Notes under the pieces: generated by a model
Seen by the model: only the letters and a program-made list of their open reading frames with translations
Told to the model about the DNA's origin: nothing
The model's database searches: none
In this document: positions 7,924 through 16,386 of the stretch, one piece after another
Numbering within the stretch: position 1 is the first letter of the stretch
Layout: every line of letters starts with the position of its first letter
Made by a program: the position numbers and the translations under genes
Source of the DNA: CAZAYY01 sp964489525
GTDB lineage: Bacteria > Chloroflexota > Anaerolineae > Anaerolineales > JABWBV01
Reading direction: 5' to 3'
Assembly (NCBI GenBank): GCA_964489525.1
Contig: CAZAYY010000006.1
Location: 124,001 to 188,000, forward strand
Length of the DNA: 64,000 nucleotides

Positions 7924-9113
7924 GAATCCTCAAAAAGCTCTTTCACAGCCTGGCGAATTTCGGCTTCTTCAGCCTGTTGGCTGCGAATGTATTGGCTGAT
8001 GAATTCGGACCGGCGGAGGCGCAGTGCCATGGGTGCAATGACCAGCAAATCATTTTGGGTGACTTCTGTCCGGCCATCGGCTGCAGTATAGGCCCGGGCC
8101 GCTTCGAACATGGTGATTTCTGCCCGGAGCGATTCAATCCCCAGGCGGTGAATCAACTGCAGTCCATGCCGGGCCACATCATCTGGAAGCACTACGGAGG
8201 GGAGCAATTCACGAGCAGCCTGGATTTCTTCCCGGGCAATTTCGGTTTCGGGAGCATATTGAGCGGCGGTTTGGTGTGGATGCGAACGAAAAGCCTGCAC
8301 CCGCCGGTAGACTTCCAGGCGTTCTTCCAGGTTTTCCACCCCATGAACAATCAGGCGCAATCCAAAACGGTCCATAATTTGCGAGCGCAAATTGCCCTCT
8401 TCGGGATTCATGGAGCCAATCAGGACAAACCGGGCGTTGTAGGTTGAGGTGATGATGCCGCGGCGTACCGTATAGCGGCCTTGGGCAGAAGCATCCAGGA
8501 TGGCATCGATAATATCGTCGGGCAGCAGGTTGACTTCATCAATATACAGCAGGTTGCGGTCTGCCTGAGCCAGAACACCCCGGCGAATATGAACGTATTC
8601 TTTGCGCTCACCGCGCTCCACAGCATGACCAATAACATCATCCAGCGAGACATTCAAGGGAAGCTCAATCAACCGCACTTTGTCCATTAAAGCCAGGGGC
8701 TCTCCCCGGCCAAATTTTTCGGCACAGTTGGTACAAACAGCGTCGATTCCGCCTCGCTCAATATCCTCCGGCATACACCCATAATAACAAAGGCTGCGGG
8801 GGACATGGGGTAGAAGGTCAACCAGGCTGCGAACCGCGGTGGTTTTACCCGTACCGCGCGGCCCAACCAAAAGCACCCCACCCACCCCTGGGTTGATTAA
8901 ATTCAACAGGAGGGCAAGTTTCATTTCCGCCTGGCCAACCAGAGCCAGAAAGGGGAAAGGCAGTTGGTCGTAAATCCCCGGTTCAATACCCAGGTCTTCG
9001 ATGCGAATATTGCGCCCAGAAACCTGGTCAATCAATTCTCGCAGCGAGCGAGGCCCGGTTGAGGTGGGCTGACTGGAGCCTGGTTCGGGGAATGCTGCGC
9101 CTGGGTTCGTCAT
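7920..9113 (-). CDS. Magnesium-chelatase subunit I-like AAA+ ATPase
   Basis: This is a 397-residue AAA+ ATPase of the ChlI/BchI type. Walker A is GPRGTGKTT (residues about 84-92) and Walker B is LLYIDEVNLLP (about 189-199), followed by the sensor region LIGSMNPEEG. A Cys-rich insert after the first strand (CYYGC...CTNC, Cys109, 113, 127, 130) could bind metal and is seen in some BchI-type proteins. The ATG at 9113 is chosen because of GGAGA upstream; the frame extends 29 codons further without a ribosome site. No D subunit with a VWA domain and no H subunit is in the window. It may serve in a chelatase or act as a MoxR-like remodelling ATPase. It overlaps the next gene by ATGA. Confidence 0.82.
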   Translation of the reverse strand: MTNPGAAFPEPGSSQPTSTGPRSLRELIDQVSGRNIRIEDLGIEPGIYDQLPFPFLALVGQAEMKLALLLNLINPGVGGVLLVGPRGTGKTTAVRSLVDLLPHVPRSLCYYGCMPEDIERGGIDAVCTNCAEKFGRGEPLALMDKVRLIELPLNVSLDDVIGHAVERGERKEYVHIRRGVLAQADRNLLYIDEVNLLPDDIIDAILDASAQGRYTVRRGIITSTYNARFVLIGSMNPEEGNLRSQIMDRFGLRLIVHGVENLEERLEVYRRVQAFRSHPHQTAAQYAPETEIAREEIQAARELLPSVVLPDDVARHGLQLIHRLGIESLRAEITMFEAARAYTAADGRTEVTQNDLLVIAPMALRLRRSEFISQYIRSQQAEEAEIRQAVKELFEDS

Positions 9114-9129
9114 GGGTTTCTCCAATAAC

Positions 9130-9504
9130 TCAATCCATATCTTCGCGAAATTCACCAGAATCAATGGTAGGAAGCAGGTGAGGTTCGTCTTCCAACACAT
9201 CTAACTCGGCAAAAGAAAGCTCTGGCATCATCGGCGGGAGGGGAGCCGAAGCCGGAACACGCAAGCGGCGCGGCGCGGGCGGCACAACCACCAAAGGACG
9301 GTCGAATCCGTAGGATCGCTTGCGCAAAATACGTGGCCCTGCAGCAATGAAACCGACATACCGTCCCTGAACTGAAAAAACCTCGCGCTCTTTAGAAACG
9401 AAGCCAATCCACTCGCCGGAACGATTAAAAAGGTAAGGGTAAACCATAAAGGCAGTCAGGTCACCGCTGGTGGTGTAAAATGGGACGATTTTCAGTTCGG
9501 GCAT
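9130..9504 (-). CDS. Beta-rich protein of unknown function, first gene of the ChlI cluster
   Basis: This is a 124-residue cytosolic protein. The first 75 residues show repeated short strands with a recurring G-x-x-x-G/F pattern (LFNRSGEWIGFV, FSVQGRYVGFI, YGFDRP), reminiscent of small beta-flower or beta-propeller-like folds; I am not certain of the family. A Pro-rich linker follows, then an acidic C-terminal tail. The ATG at 9504 is chosen because it starts just before the folded part and the longer frame has no ribosome site. It sits 16 bases upstream of the ChlI-like gene and is probably the first cistron of that operon. No function can be assigned. Confidence 0.65.
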   Translation of the reverse strand: MPELKIVPFYTTSGDLTAFMVYPYLFNRSGEWIGFVSKEREVFSVQGRYVGFIAAGPRILRKRSYGFDRPLVVVPPAPRRLRVPASAPLPPMMPELSFAELDVLEDEPHLLPTIDSGEFREDMD

Positions 9505-9653
9505 AGTTCCTATTATACCGAAGTTGCCGGGAGATTTTTGCCGGGTATATCGCCGAAAGGGTTTAAGAAAATTTCTGGGTACCGCCGGCATTTTACGAAA
9601 ACAATCGACCTGCCCGGCCTTGAATGTTTATGAAGATAATTACAAACTCTTGC

Positions 9654-10112
9654 CTACTCAATGTCGGCGTAGGTCCAATAGCGATTCACGAAGAAATTCC
9701 AGAACAAAACGATACCAATGGCCACTGCCAATGCCGCGTTATGACCGAAAAACGAGGCGCTGATGGGCAGCGGCAGGTGCAGCCAACCATAGACACTTTC
9801 CATAGGCGACTCTACCAAAACAAAAATCCCAGTGCGGATGCCAATCCCGATGGCGTTGACCACGAAAAACTCGAATAACTGGCGAATCACCGCTTTTGAG
9901 CGAGAATCCGGGTAGGTCCAATAGCGATTAAGAAAATAGTTGCTTAAAACTGCAACCGAAAAAGAAAACAAGTTGGCAATGACCGGCTTGTACCCTGCAT
10001 ATTTAATCAGGAGGTTAAAGACGGAAAAATCTAACACTGCACCGATTGCACCAACAATGGCAAAGCGGTAGAAACGGGTTCTTTCTTTAGAGGATTTCAG
10101 CGCAGCTTTCAC
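9654..10112 (-). CDS. GtrA-family membrane protein
   Basis: This is a 152-residue protein with four predicted membrane helices, typical of GtrA/DPMS-associated proteins that help move polyprenol-linked sugars across the membrane or assist glycosyltransferases. The motif NYFLNRYWTY after the second helix recurs at the C-terminus as NFFVNRYWTY, both on the cytoplasmic side, and is characteristic of the family. The start codon is GTG at 10112, overlapping the stop of the UXS gene as GTGA, so the two are translationally coupled. This supports a role in envelope glycan or sugar-lipid synthesis downstream of UDP-xylose formation, inferred from context. Confidence 0.88.
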   Translation of the reverse strand: MKAALKSSKERTRFYRFAIVGAIGAVLDFSVFNLLIKYAGYKPVIANLFSFSVAVLSNYFLNRYWTYPDSRSKAVIRQLFEFFVVNAIGIGIRTGIFVLVESPMESVYGWLHLPLPISASFFGHNAALAVAIGIVLFWNFFVNRYWTYADIE

Positions 10113-11071
10113 GCGTTTTGGGCAAGAGGTTCTTTAAAGTATGCAATCGTCCGGACAAGGCCTTCTTCCAGGGAGATCTTCGCTTCCCAGCCTAAAATGG
10201 TTTTGGCGCGCGAGGCGTCGGGTTGGCGGCGCTGCGGGTCGCCCTGGGTGCGTTTAGCAGGCTCAAATCGGATCCCGGCCTGGTTGCCGGTCAGGCGGTT
10301 GATGGTTTCGGCAAACTGAAGGATGCTGGTTTCTGCCGGGTTGCCGATGTTCACCGGGTAGTGCTCTTCAGACAGCAGAAGACGATATAAACCTTCAACC
10401 AGGTCGTCCACGTAACAAAAACTGCGGGTTTGCGAGCCATCGCCATACACCGTGAGCGGCTGGTTCTGAATGGCCTGGCGAACAAAATTGGGCACGACCC
10501 GGCCATCATCCAAACGCATGCGCGGGCCATAGGTATTGAAGATGCGCACAATTCCCGTATTCAGCCCATGAAAACGATGGTAGGCCATGGTCAGGGCTTC
10601 GGCAAAGCGCTTGGCTTCATCGTAAACCGAACGTTCGCCAATCGGGTCTACATGCCCCCAATAGGTTTCCCGCTGGGGGTGCTCAAGTGGGTCACCATAA
10701 ATTTCAGAGGTAGACGCCAGAATATAACGGGCTTGATGGGCGCGCGCCACACCCAGGGTGTTGTGGGTGCCCAATGCACCGGCTTTCATGGTCTGAATGG
10801 GCAGGTTCACATACCCAAAGGGGGATTCCCGGTTTGGGCTGGCCGGGCTGGCAAAGTGCATTACCGCATCCACCTTGCCTGGAACAAAAATGAAATTCGA
10901 AACATCATGGCGGATAAAAGAAAAATGAGGGTTACCCGCCAGGTGGGCGAGGTTTTGTGGGTTGCCTGTGATGAAATTATCCATTCCAACCACCTGGTGA
11001 CCCTCGGCAAGCAGCCGCTCGCAAAGATGAGAACCAATGAACCCGGCTGCGCCGGTGATGAGCACACGCAT
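10109..11071 (-). CDS. UDP-glucuronate decarboxylase (UXS-type extended SDR)
   Basis: This 320-residue extended short-chain dehydrogenase/reductase most likely converts UDP-glucuronate to UDP-xylose. The NAD-binding GAAGFIGSHL is at residues 7-16. The stretch MHFASPASP, then PIQTMKAGALGTHN, and STSEIYGDPLEHPQ with GERSVYDEAKR (catalytic Tyr-x3-Lys) match UXS proteins closely. The ATG at 11071 has AGGAG upstream; the earlier in-frame start has none. The gene follows the beta-propeller lipoprotein by 23 bases and is coupled to GtrA. UDP-xylose or a 4-keto-pentose derivative would feed surface glycan synthesis. Assignment within the SDR family is strong by motif. Confidence 0.87.
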   Translation of the reverse strand: MRVLITGAAGFIGSHLCERLLAEGHQVVGMDNFITGNPQNLAHLAGNPHFSFIRHDVSNFIFVPGKVDAVMHFASPASPNRESPFGYVNLPIQTMKAGALGTHNTLGVARAHQARYILASTSEIYGDPLEHPQRETYWGHVDPIGERSVYDEAKRFAEALTMAYHRFHGLNTGIVRIFNTYGPRMRLDDGRVVPNFVRQAIQNQPLTVYGDGSQTRSFCYVDDLVEGLYRLLLSEEHYPVNIGNPAETSILQFAETINRLTGNQAGIRFEPAKRTQGDPQRRQPDASRAKTILGWEAKISLEEGLVRTIAYFKEPLAQNA

Positions 11072-11094
11072 GGAATTACTCCTGTATATAAAAA

Positions 11095-12687
11095 TTATCG
11101 CCAATCCAGGCGGTCAATCAGTCCATCGCCAGTTAGTTGGCGGGCTTCTCCGCTGGCGGTATCAATCATCCACAAATTGCCCTGGTAAAGCAAGGCAATC
11201 CAGTGGCTTTGTTCAGACCCAAATGGCTGTGGCGACCAGAAAACCTGTTGGGGGTCCACCCCTGGAGCGCCTTCCTGGGGAAACAGCGTTCGGCGGTTGG
11301 ATCCGTCCCGGTCCATCACCACAAGGCGGTAGCGGCTGGTGTCGCTTTGAGTGGGGAAAATCGCCTGCAAGAAAGCCAGCTGGTAGGCCTGCTCTCCACC
11401 CGGCTGGAGCTGGATGGGCGAGGGAGTGGGGTAGGCGAACATTCCCACCTGGGGAACAATCGTGATGGGTCCTCCCCCCAACAAAGGCACAGCTACCAGG
11501 TCGAACAGCGGGGAAAGCTCCTGAGATAGTACATCTGCTGCGGCTGCATGAGCCACTGTAAATAAAACATTACCTGAAGGTGCCCAGGTTGTACCCGGCA
11601 CCCAGGCCCAATCACCCTGGGTTTGTAGGGGCACAATATCATACAGGGGCTGCTGCCGGGTGGAAGGGTTTTGTGCCCCTGGGTCTACCAGGCCAATGCC
11701 ATCCGCCCGATGATAAAGGAGGCGGCTGCCATCGGGCGAATAGGCAAATGAAGCACCCCACCAACCGTAAATGCCACCGAAGTTGGTCTCTACCACGGCC
11801 TGAGGTTGGGATACCCAACCACTCAGGCTGAAATCCACGGTGCGCAGGTCATTATTGGCCTGCCAGCCCGGGGCGGTGGTGCGAGGCTCTGCGGTCGAGA
11901 AAATGACTTGATTGGCCACACCAGGAACCCAATCCGCAAAATGGATTACATTGCGCACCTTAAGGTCAAACACCTGTTCAGGTTCGTCTATGTTGGCTGC
12001 CCAAAGGGAATTGATATCCTCCCCCTCGGCCTGCGAACGGGTATAGAGCAGCCATTTGCCATCGCGCGACAGGCGGAAGATGCGCCCGTCCAGGTCGCCC
12101 GTTGGGACTACCAATTTCCGGCTGCCGGAGGAAGTTTCCATTAACCAAGCATTGCCCGAAGAAATGTACACCAACCGTCCCGGAAAAGCCAGGGGAGCGT
12201 ATGGATTTTGGCTGCCAATCATTTCCACTTCAGGTACAGCAGCCTGGATATCCACCGCTTTTACCTGGTAGCGTGCAACTTCCACCCCATCCTCAAAAAC
12301 CACACGTTCGGTTATCTCCCGAATGCCATTGGTGCCCGGCTGGACCAGGCGAGATTCTCCCTCTGGTAAAGATTCGTTGCGAATAATCTGCTTATCAAAA
12401 GGCAGGGTTTCCTGGCGGATGGAAAACTCCTCCGTTACCCGGGTTACCTTTACCTGGCTGCCCTCTTTTAGGATGGTGAAAAGGGCGGGGTCAGTGCGGT
12501 CTAACGGATTGAGCGTGACATTGGCAATGGTCAGAAGCTGCTGCACAGTGGTTCCCGCAGGCAGCTGGACCTCGGCAGTCTGACCATCCACCGTAATCCG
12601 AACATTCACCAAAACCTGGGTTGCTTCAGGTTGGGCACAGCCAGCCCACAAAAATGCCAGCAAAAACACAGGCAAAAATTGCTTCAT
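11095..12687 (-). CDS. Lipoprotein with YabE/G5-like domains and a beta-propeller
   Basis: This is a secreted, probably lipid-anchored protein of about 530 residues. The signal peptide MKQFLPVFLLAFLWAGC ends in a near-lipobox at Cys17. Residues about 30-95 resemble the DUF348/ubiquitin-like repeats of YabE and Rpf proteins (VDGQTAEVQLPAGTTVQQLL). A G5-type domain follows (PFDKQIIRNESLPEGESRLV onward). The remainder looks like a TolB/WD40-like propeller, with repeats such as RLSRDGKWLLYTRS, FAYSPDGSRLLYH and WMIDTASGEARQLT. G5 domains are thought to bind N-acetylglucosamine in cell walls, so a wall-sensing or remodelling role is plausible. The ATG at 12687 is chosen because it begins the signal peptide. 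It heads the UXS-GtrA operon. Confidence 0.8.
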   Translation of the reverse strand: MKQFLPVFLLAFLWAGCAQPEATQVLVNVRITVDGQTAEVQLPAGTTVQQLLTIANVTLNPLDRTDPALFTILKEGSQVKVTRVTEEFSIRQETLPFDKQIIRNESLPEGESRLVQPGTNGIREITERVVFEDGVEVARYQVKAVDIQAAVPEVEMIGSQNPYAPLAFPGRLVYISSGNAWLMETSSGSRKLVVPTGDLDGRIFRLSRDGKWLLYTRSQAEGEDINSLWAANIDEPEQVFDLKVRNVIHFADWVPGVANQVIFSTAEPRTTAPGWQANNDLRTVDFSLSGWVSQPQAVVETNFGGIYGWWGASFAYSPDGSRLLYHRADGIGLVDPGAQNPSTRQQPLYDIVPLQTQGDWAWVPGTTWAPSGNVLFTVAHAAAADVLSQELSPLFDLVAVPLLGGGPITIVPQVGMFAYPTPSPIQLQPGGEQAYQLAFLQAIFPTQSDTSRYRLVVMDRDGSNRRTLFPQEGAPGVDPQQVFWSPQPFGSEQSHWIALLYQGNLWMIDTASGEARQLTGDGLIDRLDWR

Positions 12688-12694
12688 CAGTCGG

Positions 12695-12703
12695 TGGTAT
12701 AAT
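12695..12703 (+). promoter_or_regulatory. Extended -10 promoter, candidate for scpB
   Basis: TGGTATAAT at 12695-12703 is an extended -10 element followed by CGC, a pattern seen again at 39296 and 45455. It would start a transcript near 12710, about 67 bases before the scpB ATG. No clear -35 and no Shine-Dalgarno before scpB were found. Confidence 0.4.
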
Positions 12704-12776
12704 CGCATCTCGCAGGTAAACCTCAGCCTGGGATTTTCCCCAGGTATCACCAGGGCATATCGCGGTTGATTATAGC

Positions 12777-13322
12777 ATGACAGAAGCAGAAGAAACATCC
12801 TCAATAAGTTTACACGCCAGGCTCGAAGCGCTCTTGTTTGTGGCAGGTGAGCCTGTCAGCCCGAGCCAGCTGGCCGCCGCACTGGAGACCACCCCTGCCC
12901 AGGTGGAAGCCGCCCTTGCGGATATGGAAAAGGCGTTTGTGGGGCGTGGAATCCACATCCAGCGGCACGCTGGCAAGGTGCAGTTTACCACCGCCCCAGA
13001 AGCAGCTGCATCGGTTGAGGCTTTTTTGGGGCTTGATTCCACTGCCCGGCTCTCTACCGCTGCAGTGGAGGCTCTTGCCATAATCGCCTACAAACAGCCG
13101 GTTACACGCCCCCAAATTGACGCAATCCGTGGTGTTAACAGTGATGGCGTTTTACGCAGTTTGCTGCGCAAAGGGCTGGTGGAAGAAGCCGGGCGCAGCG
13201 AAGCAGTGGGCCGGCCCATTCTGTACATCACCACAACCGATTTCTTGCAGCATTTTGGCCTGAACTCACTGGATGAACTCCCCCCATTAGAGGTAGAACT
13301 GCCAGAAGAACCAGCCGGCTGA
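12777..13322 (+). CDS. scpB: Segregation and condensation protein B
   Basis: This is a 181-residue ScpB, the winged-helix kleisin partner that with ScpA and SMC forms the bacterial condensin for chromosome segregation. The N-terminal winged helix (ARLEALLFVAGEPVSPSQLA) and the signature TAAVEALAIIAYKQPVTRP followed by IDAIRGVNSDGVLRSLL are diagnostic. The length is normal. The ATG at 12777 lacks a clear Shine-Dalgarno site. No scpA is found in the window, so the usual scpA-scpB pair is split here. It begins a three-gene run with an HD-domain gene 12 bases downstream. Confidence 0.93.
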   Translation: MTEAEETSSISLHARLEALLFVAGEPVSPSQLAAALETTPAQVEAALADMEKAFVGRGIHIQRHAGKVQFTTAPEAAASVEAFLGLDSTARLSTAAVEALAIIAYKQPVTRPQIDAIRGVNSDGVLRSLLRKGLVEEAGRSEAVGRPILYITTTDFLQHFGLNSLDELPPLEVELPEEPAG

Positions 13323-13334
13323 AATCCGTTTTTT

Positions 13335-13937
13335 ATGCAAATCAAAAACGAACCGCCCCTTCCCCACCTGGACAAAACAGCAGCCCCGGCGCTGATGCAA
13401 GTGTATTTTGAGTTTATTCACCTCAAACAGCTCTATCGCCAGGGTTGGCTGAGAAGGGAAATCAGCCGGGAACACTGCGAAAGTGTGGCAGAACACAGCC
13501 TGGGAGTGGTTTTCCTGGCAATGACCCTGGCCGAAAGTCATTTTCCAAACCTTGATTTGCTTAAAGTGTTCAAAATGGCGCTGCTGCACGATTTTGGTGA
13601 AATCTATGCGGGTGACATCACCCCGGCAGACCGGGTAAGTGACCACACCAAAAAAGCCCTGGAGCAAGAAGCGGTTCACCAAATTTTCGACAAACTGCCT
13701 GGGGGTGATCGGTATATTGCCATCTGGCAAGAATATGAAGCTGGCACCAGCCCGGAGGCCCGGTTTGTTAAACAAATCGACCGGCTCGAAATGGGGCTGC
13801 AGGCCGTGGTGTATGAATACCAACACCCCCGCAACCTGGCAGAATTTATGAATTCAACGAGTGCTGCCCTGGTAGAACCGGACCTGGTGGCGTTTTTTGA
13901 CAGGGTGCGCGCCGCCCGGCGCCAAACCCGACCATGA
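13335..13937 (+). CDS. HD-domain hydrolase, YfbR/HDDC2-like
   Basis: This is a 200-residue HD-domain phosphohydrolase most like the YfbR/HDDC2 5'-deoxynucleotidases. The metal ligands of the H...HD...D motif are visible in ESVAEHSLGVV, LLHDFGEIYAGD and VKQIDRLEMGLQA. In this group Glu in the HDFGE segment takes part in catalysis. The start ATG is 12 bases after scpB, and its stop overlaps the next gene by four bases (ATGA). Activity on deoxynucleoside monophosphates is inferred from the family; related metal-dependent HD proteins act on other substrates. Confidence 0.83.
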   Translation: MQIKNEPPLPHLDKTAAPALMQVYFEFIHLKQLYRQGWLRREISREHCESVAEHSLGVVFLAMTLAESHFPNLDLLKVFKMALLHDFGEIYAGDITPADRVSDHTKKALEQEAVHQIFDKLPGGDRYIAIWQEYEAGTSPEARFVKQIDRLEMGLQAVVYEYQHPRNLAEFMNSTSAALVEPDLVAFFDRVRAARRQTRP

Positions 13938-14737
13938 GTTTACAAGAGATTCGACAAAAAAGCCTGCTCGCTGTCTTTTTGCGCAGCCACCCGGCCCTCT
14001 ATCTCTACCACCTGGGAGACCTGGATGATTTTTACTGGCCGCAAACGAGCTGGTTTGGCTGGGTGGAAAATCAAAACCTCGAAGCGGTTCTGCTGGTTTA
14101 TAAAGCTTTCCGGCCGCACATAGCCTTGACCCTGGCCGCCCCCGAACACGAAATGGCTATGCGCAAACTGCTGGCTGCTGCCGTCCCACGGCTGCCGGAC
14201 CCGGTTTATTTCCATATCTCACCAGGGCTTACTGCTTCTGTCGAACAGGCTTTCGCAGTTGTTTCCCACGGCCTCCATCTGCGTATGCGCCTCGCCAACC
14301 CCCTGTCAGTTCTGCACAACCCATCCGCAGTTCCCCTCTCACCCGCTGATTTGCCAGCCATCCAGCAGCTTTTGGCCCAGGCCAACCCTGAGAACGCCTT
14401 TGACCCTGCCCTTCTTCCCACCGGGCATTTTTTCGGCATCTGGGAAGACGGCTATCTGGCCAGCATGGCGGGCATCCATGTCCATTCCCCGGAATACCGG
14501 GTGGCCGCCCTGGGCAGCGTGGCCACGCTCCCGGCCCACCGCGGAAAAGGCCTGGCCCGGCAAACCACCGCAGCAGTGATTCACAGCCTGCTCCCCTCTA
14601 CGGATGAAATTGGGTTAAATGTACGGGCAGACAACACCCCGGCTGTACGCCTGTACCAATCCTTGGGGTTCAGTAAAGAGGCCAGCTATTACGAATGGAT
14701 GGCCTGGCAAAACCAATGCCCGGTTTCAGGAAGTTAA
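13934..14737 (+). CDS. GNAT-family N-acetyltransferase
   Basis: This is a 267-residue acetyltransferase with a poorly conserved N-terminal half and a C-terminal GNAT domain (about residues 145-260). The acetyl-CoA pyrophosphate loop is ATLPAHRGKGLARQTT, matching R/Q-x-x-G-x-G/A. The preceding strand is YRVAALGSVATLP and the C-terminal part is NVRADNTPAVRLYQSLGF, all typical. The start overlaps the HD gene stop as ATGA. The substrate is unknown. Its last four bases overlap the end of the opposing epoxide-hydrolase-like gene. Confidence 0.85.
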   Translation: MSLQEIRQKSLLAVFLRSHPALYLYHLGDLDDFYWPQTSWFGWVENQNLEAVLLVYKAFRPHIALTLAAPEHEMAMRKLLAAAVPRLPDPVYFHISPGLTASVEQAFAVVSHGLHLRMRLANPLSVLHNPSAVPLSPADLPAIQQLLAQANPENAFDPALLPTGHFFGIWEDGYLASMAGIHVHSPEYRVAALGSVATLPAHRGKGLARQTTAAVIHSLLPSTDEIGLNVRADNTPAVRLYQSLGFSKEASYYEWMAWQNQCPVSGS

Positions 14738-15597
14738 AAAAAGCCAACCAGTTCCTGCGAGACCGCTTCGGCTTCGTCATGCTGCACCCAGTGGGTGGCA
14801 GTCTCATAGAAAACCAGGCGGCCCTGGTCGCACAACGCCAGGCTGGGCTGCACCATGGCCGAGTCCAGGGCAATGTCATTTTTCCCCCAAAGGATCAGCG
14901 TGGGGACCCGAACCTGGCGGGGCGGTTGGCGGCGCAGTGAAAACAAAGCCCCAAAGCCAGATCGAAACATAGCCCGATACCAGGCAATCATGCCCTTAAC
15001 TGCGCCCGGTTGTGCCCAGGCGGCTTTATACTGCTCAATATCCTCCCGGCGGAATGTTCCTTTTTTGCCACTGCCCACCAACATCCGGGCAAGATTGCGG
15101 TGATGATCCTGACTAAGCACCCTTTCTGGAATCCACGGAAGCTGAAAGAAAAAGATATACCAGCTTTTCCGCAGTTGGGCAAAACTGCTGGTTAAGTGGC
15201 GCTGCATCACATCCAGGTGCGGCACATTGAGAATGGCCAGCCTTTCGATCCGCTCCGGGTAGCGGATGGCGGTTTCCCAGGCAACAGCAGCACCCCAATC
15301 GTGCCCGGCCAGCAGGCACTTTTCCACACCGGCTGCGTCCAGCAAACCCACCACGTCTTTGGCCATCTCGTCCACCCGGTAGCGGGCCACTTTTTCTGGT
15401 TTATCGCTCAGGTTGTATCCTCGCTGGTCGGGAACCCACACCCGAAAACCCGCATCAACCAGGGGTTGAATTTGTTTGCTCCAGCCATACCAAAATTCCG
15501 GGAAGCCATGCAGCAAAATTACCAGGGGTCCATTTTCAGGGCCTGCCTGGACGACATGTAAACGGATACCATTGGTTTGGATGTAGGTGTGTTTCAT
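14734..15597 (-). CDS. Alpha/beta hydrolase, epoxide-hydrolase-like
   Basis: This is a 287-residue alpha/beta-hydrolase. The oxyanion-hole motif is LLHGFPEFWYGW (HGxP), the nucleophile elbow is LAGHDWGAAVAWE with Asp as nucleophile, and the catalytic His is in TATHWVQHDEAE. Asp in the elbow and the HGFPE motif fit epoxide hydrolases or haloalkane dehalogenase relatives, with the former more likely. A cap domain spans about residues 135-215. The ATG at 15597 is chosen because MKHTYIQTNGIRLH is the normal beginning for this family; the frame opens 32 codons earlier. It converges with the GNAT gene (4-base overlap) and diverges from the PAP2-like gene. Substrate is unknown. Confidence 0.85.
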   Translation of the reverse strand: MKHTYIQTNGIRLHVVQAGPENGPLVILLHGFPEFWYGWSKQIQPLVDAGFRVWVPDQRGYNLSDKPEKVARYRVDEMAKDVVGLLDAAGVEKCLLAGHDWGAAVAWETAIRYPERIERLAILNVPHLDVMQRHLTSSFAQLRKSWYIFFFQLPWIPERVLSQDHHRNLARMLVGSGKKGTFRREDIEQYKAAWAQPGAVKGMIAWYRAMFRSGFGALFSLRRQPPRQVRVPTLILWGKNDIALDSAMVQPSLALCDQGRLVFYETATHWVQHDEAEAVSQELVGFF

Positions 15598-15735
15598 ACC
15601 ACCCATTATAACGGAGAATGCCAAAGAACCGCAAATTCTCAACGATTGCGCGCTCCTTTTACGTTGGTTTGCCCCCGATTCATAGGGCTGCATGGTAAAA
15701 TTTATAGGTTCGTATTAAAATAGGCAGCGAGAAGC

Positions 15736-16365
15736 ATGTTAAAACAACCCCTCGACTCAGGAAGCGCACCCCTTAACGGAATTACCCTGGCAGCCCGCAT
15801 TTTTTCAGACGTATTCAGCCCGCCCAGTGTTTTCGCCGCATTCGGGTTCGTTCTGGCCTGGTCGGAGCTAACCTTTTGGCCTGGGCTTGCCCAAGGTGCA
15901 ATTTACGGTGTACTGGCCTCTCTCCTCCCCATCCTGACCGTGCTTTACCTGTTGAAAACCGGGCGCATCTCCGATATCCATATGAGCAACACCCAGGAAC
16001 GTAACCTTCCATATGTCGTTGGGCTCGCAGGTTCGGCCTTTGCGTTCCTGATTCTCCAATCGATGAATGGCAGTAACTGGCTTCAAGCCCTGGCCTTAAG
16101 CAACATAGGCGCAATGCTCGTGCTGCTGGTCGTGAATCGGTTCTGGCTGGTCAGCGCCCACCTGGTGGGCATCACCATTATCACCGGCCTGGGTGCGGCT
16201 GCTTTTGGGCAGATGGCTGGATTGGGGCTGGGAATCATCGGGCTGCTCACGTTCAGCGCCCGGCTGTACCTGAAACGGCACAATATCCCCGAACTTCTCG
16301 GGGGAATTCTTTTGGGTGCAGGCATCGTTCTGGCTGTTTTATTCTGGCTCGCCCCCGGCGCTTAA
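15736..16365 (+). CDS. PAP2-superfamily-like membrane protein, degenerate active site
   Basis: This is a 209-residue polytopic membrane protein with about six hydrophobic segments. It resembles membrane PAP2-type phosphatases but with weak motifs. The C3 region appears as SARLYLKRHNIPELLGG, keeping R-x5-H but with Glu in place of the downstream Asp. The C2 region PSGH reads VSAHLVG. The canonical K-x6-RP motif is not clear. It may be a divergent lipid phosphatase or an inactive relative. The gene is followed after 21 bases by a sulfatase-fold gene and then lgt, so a role at the membrane in lipid or lipid-linked processing is plausible but unproven. Confidence 0.6.
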   Translation: MLKQPLDSGSAPLNGITLAARIFSDVFSPPSVFAAFGFVLAWSELTFWPGLAQGAIYGVLASLLPILTVLYLLKTGRISDIHMSNTQERNLPYVVGLAGSAFAFLILQSMNGSNWLQALALSNIGAMLVLLVVNRFWLVSAHLVGITIITGLGAAAFGQMAGLGLGIIGLLTFSARLYLKRHNIPELLGGILLGAGIVLAVLFWLAPGA

Positions 16366-16386
16366 TCTGTTTTTTTGGAGTTTAAT

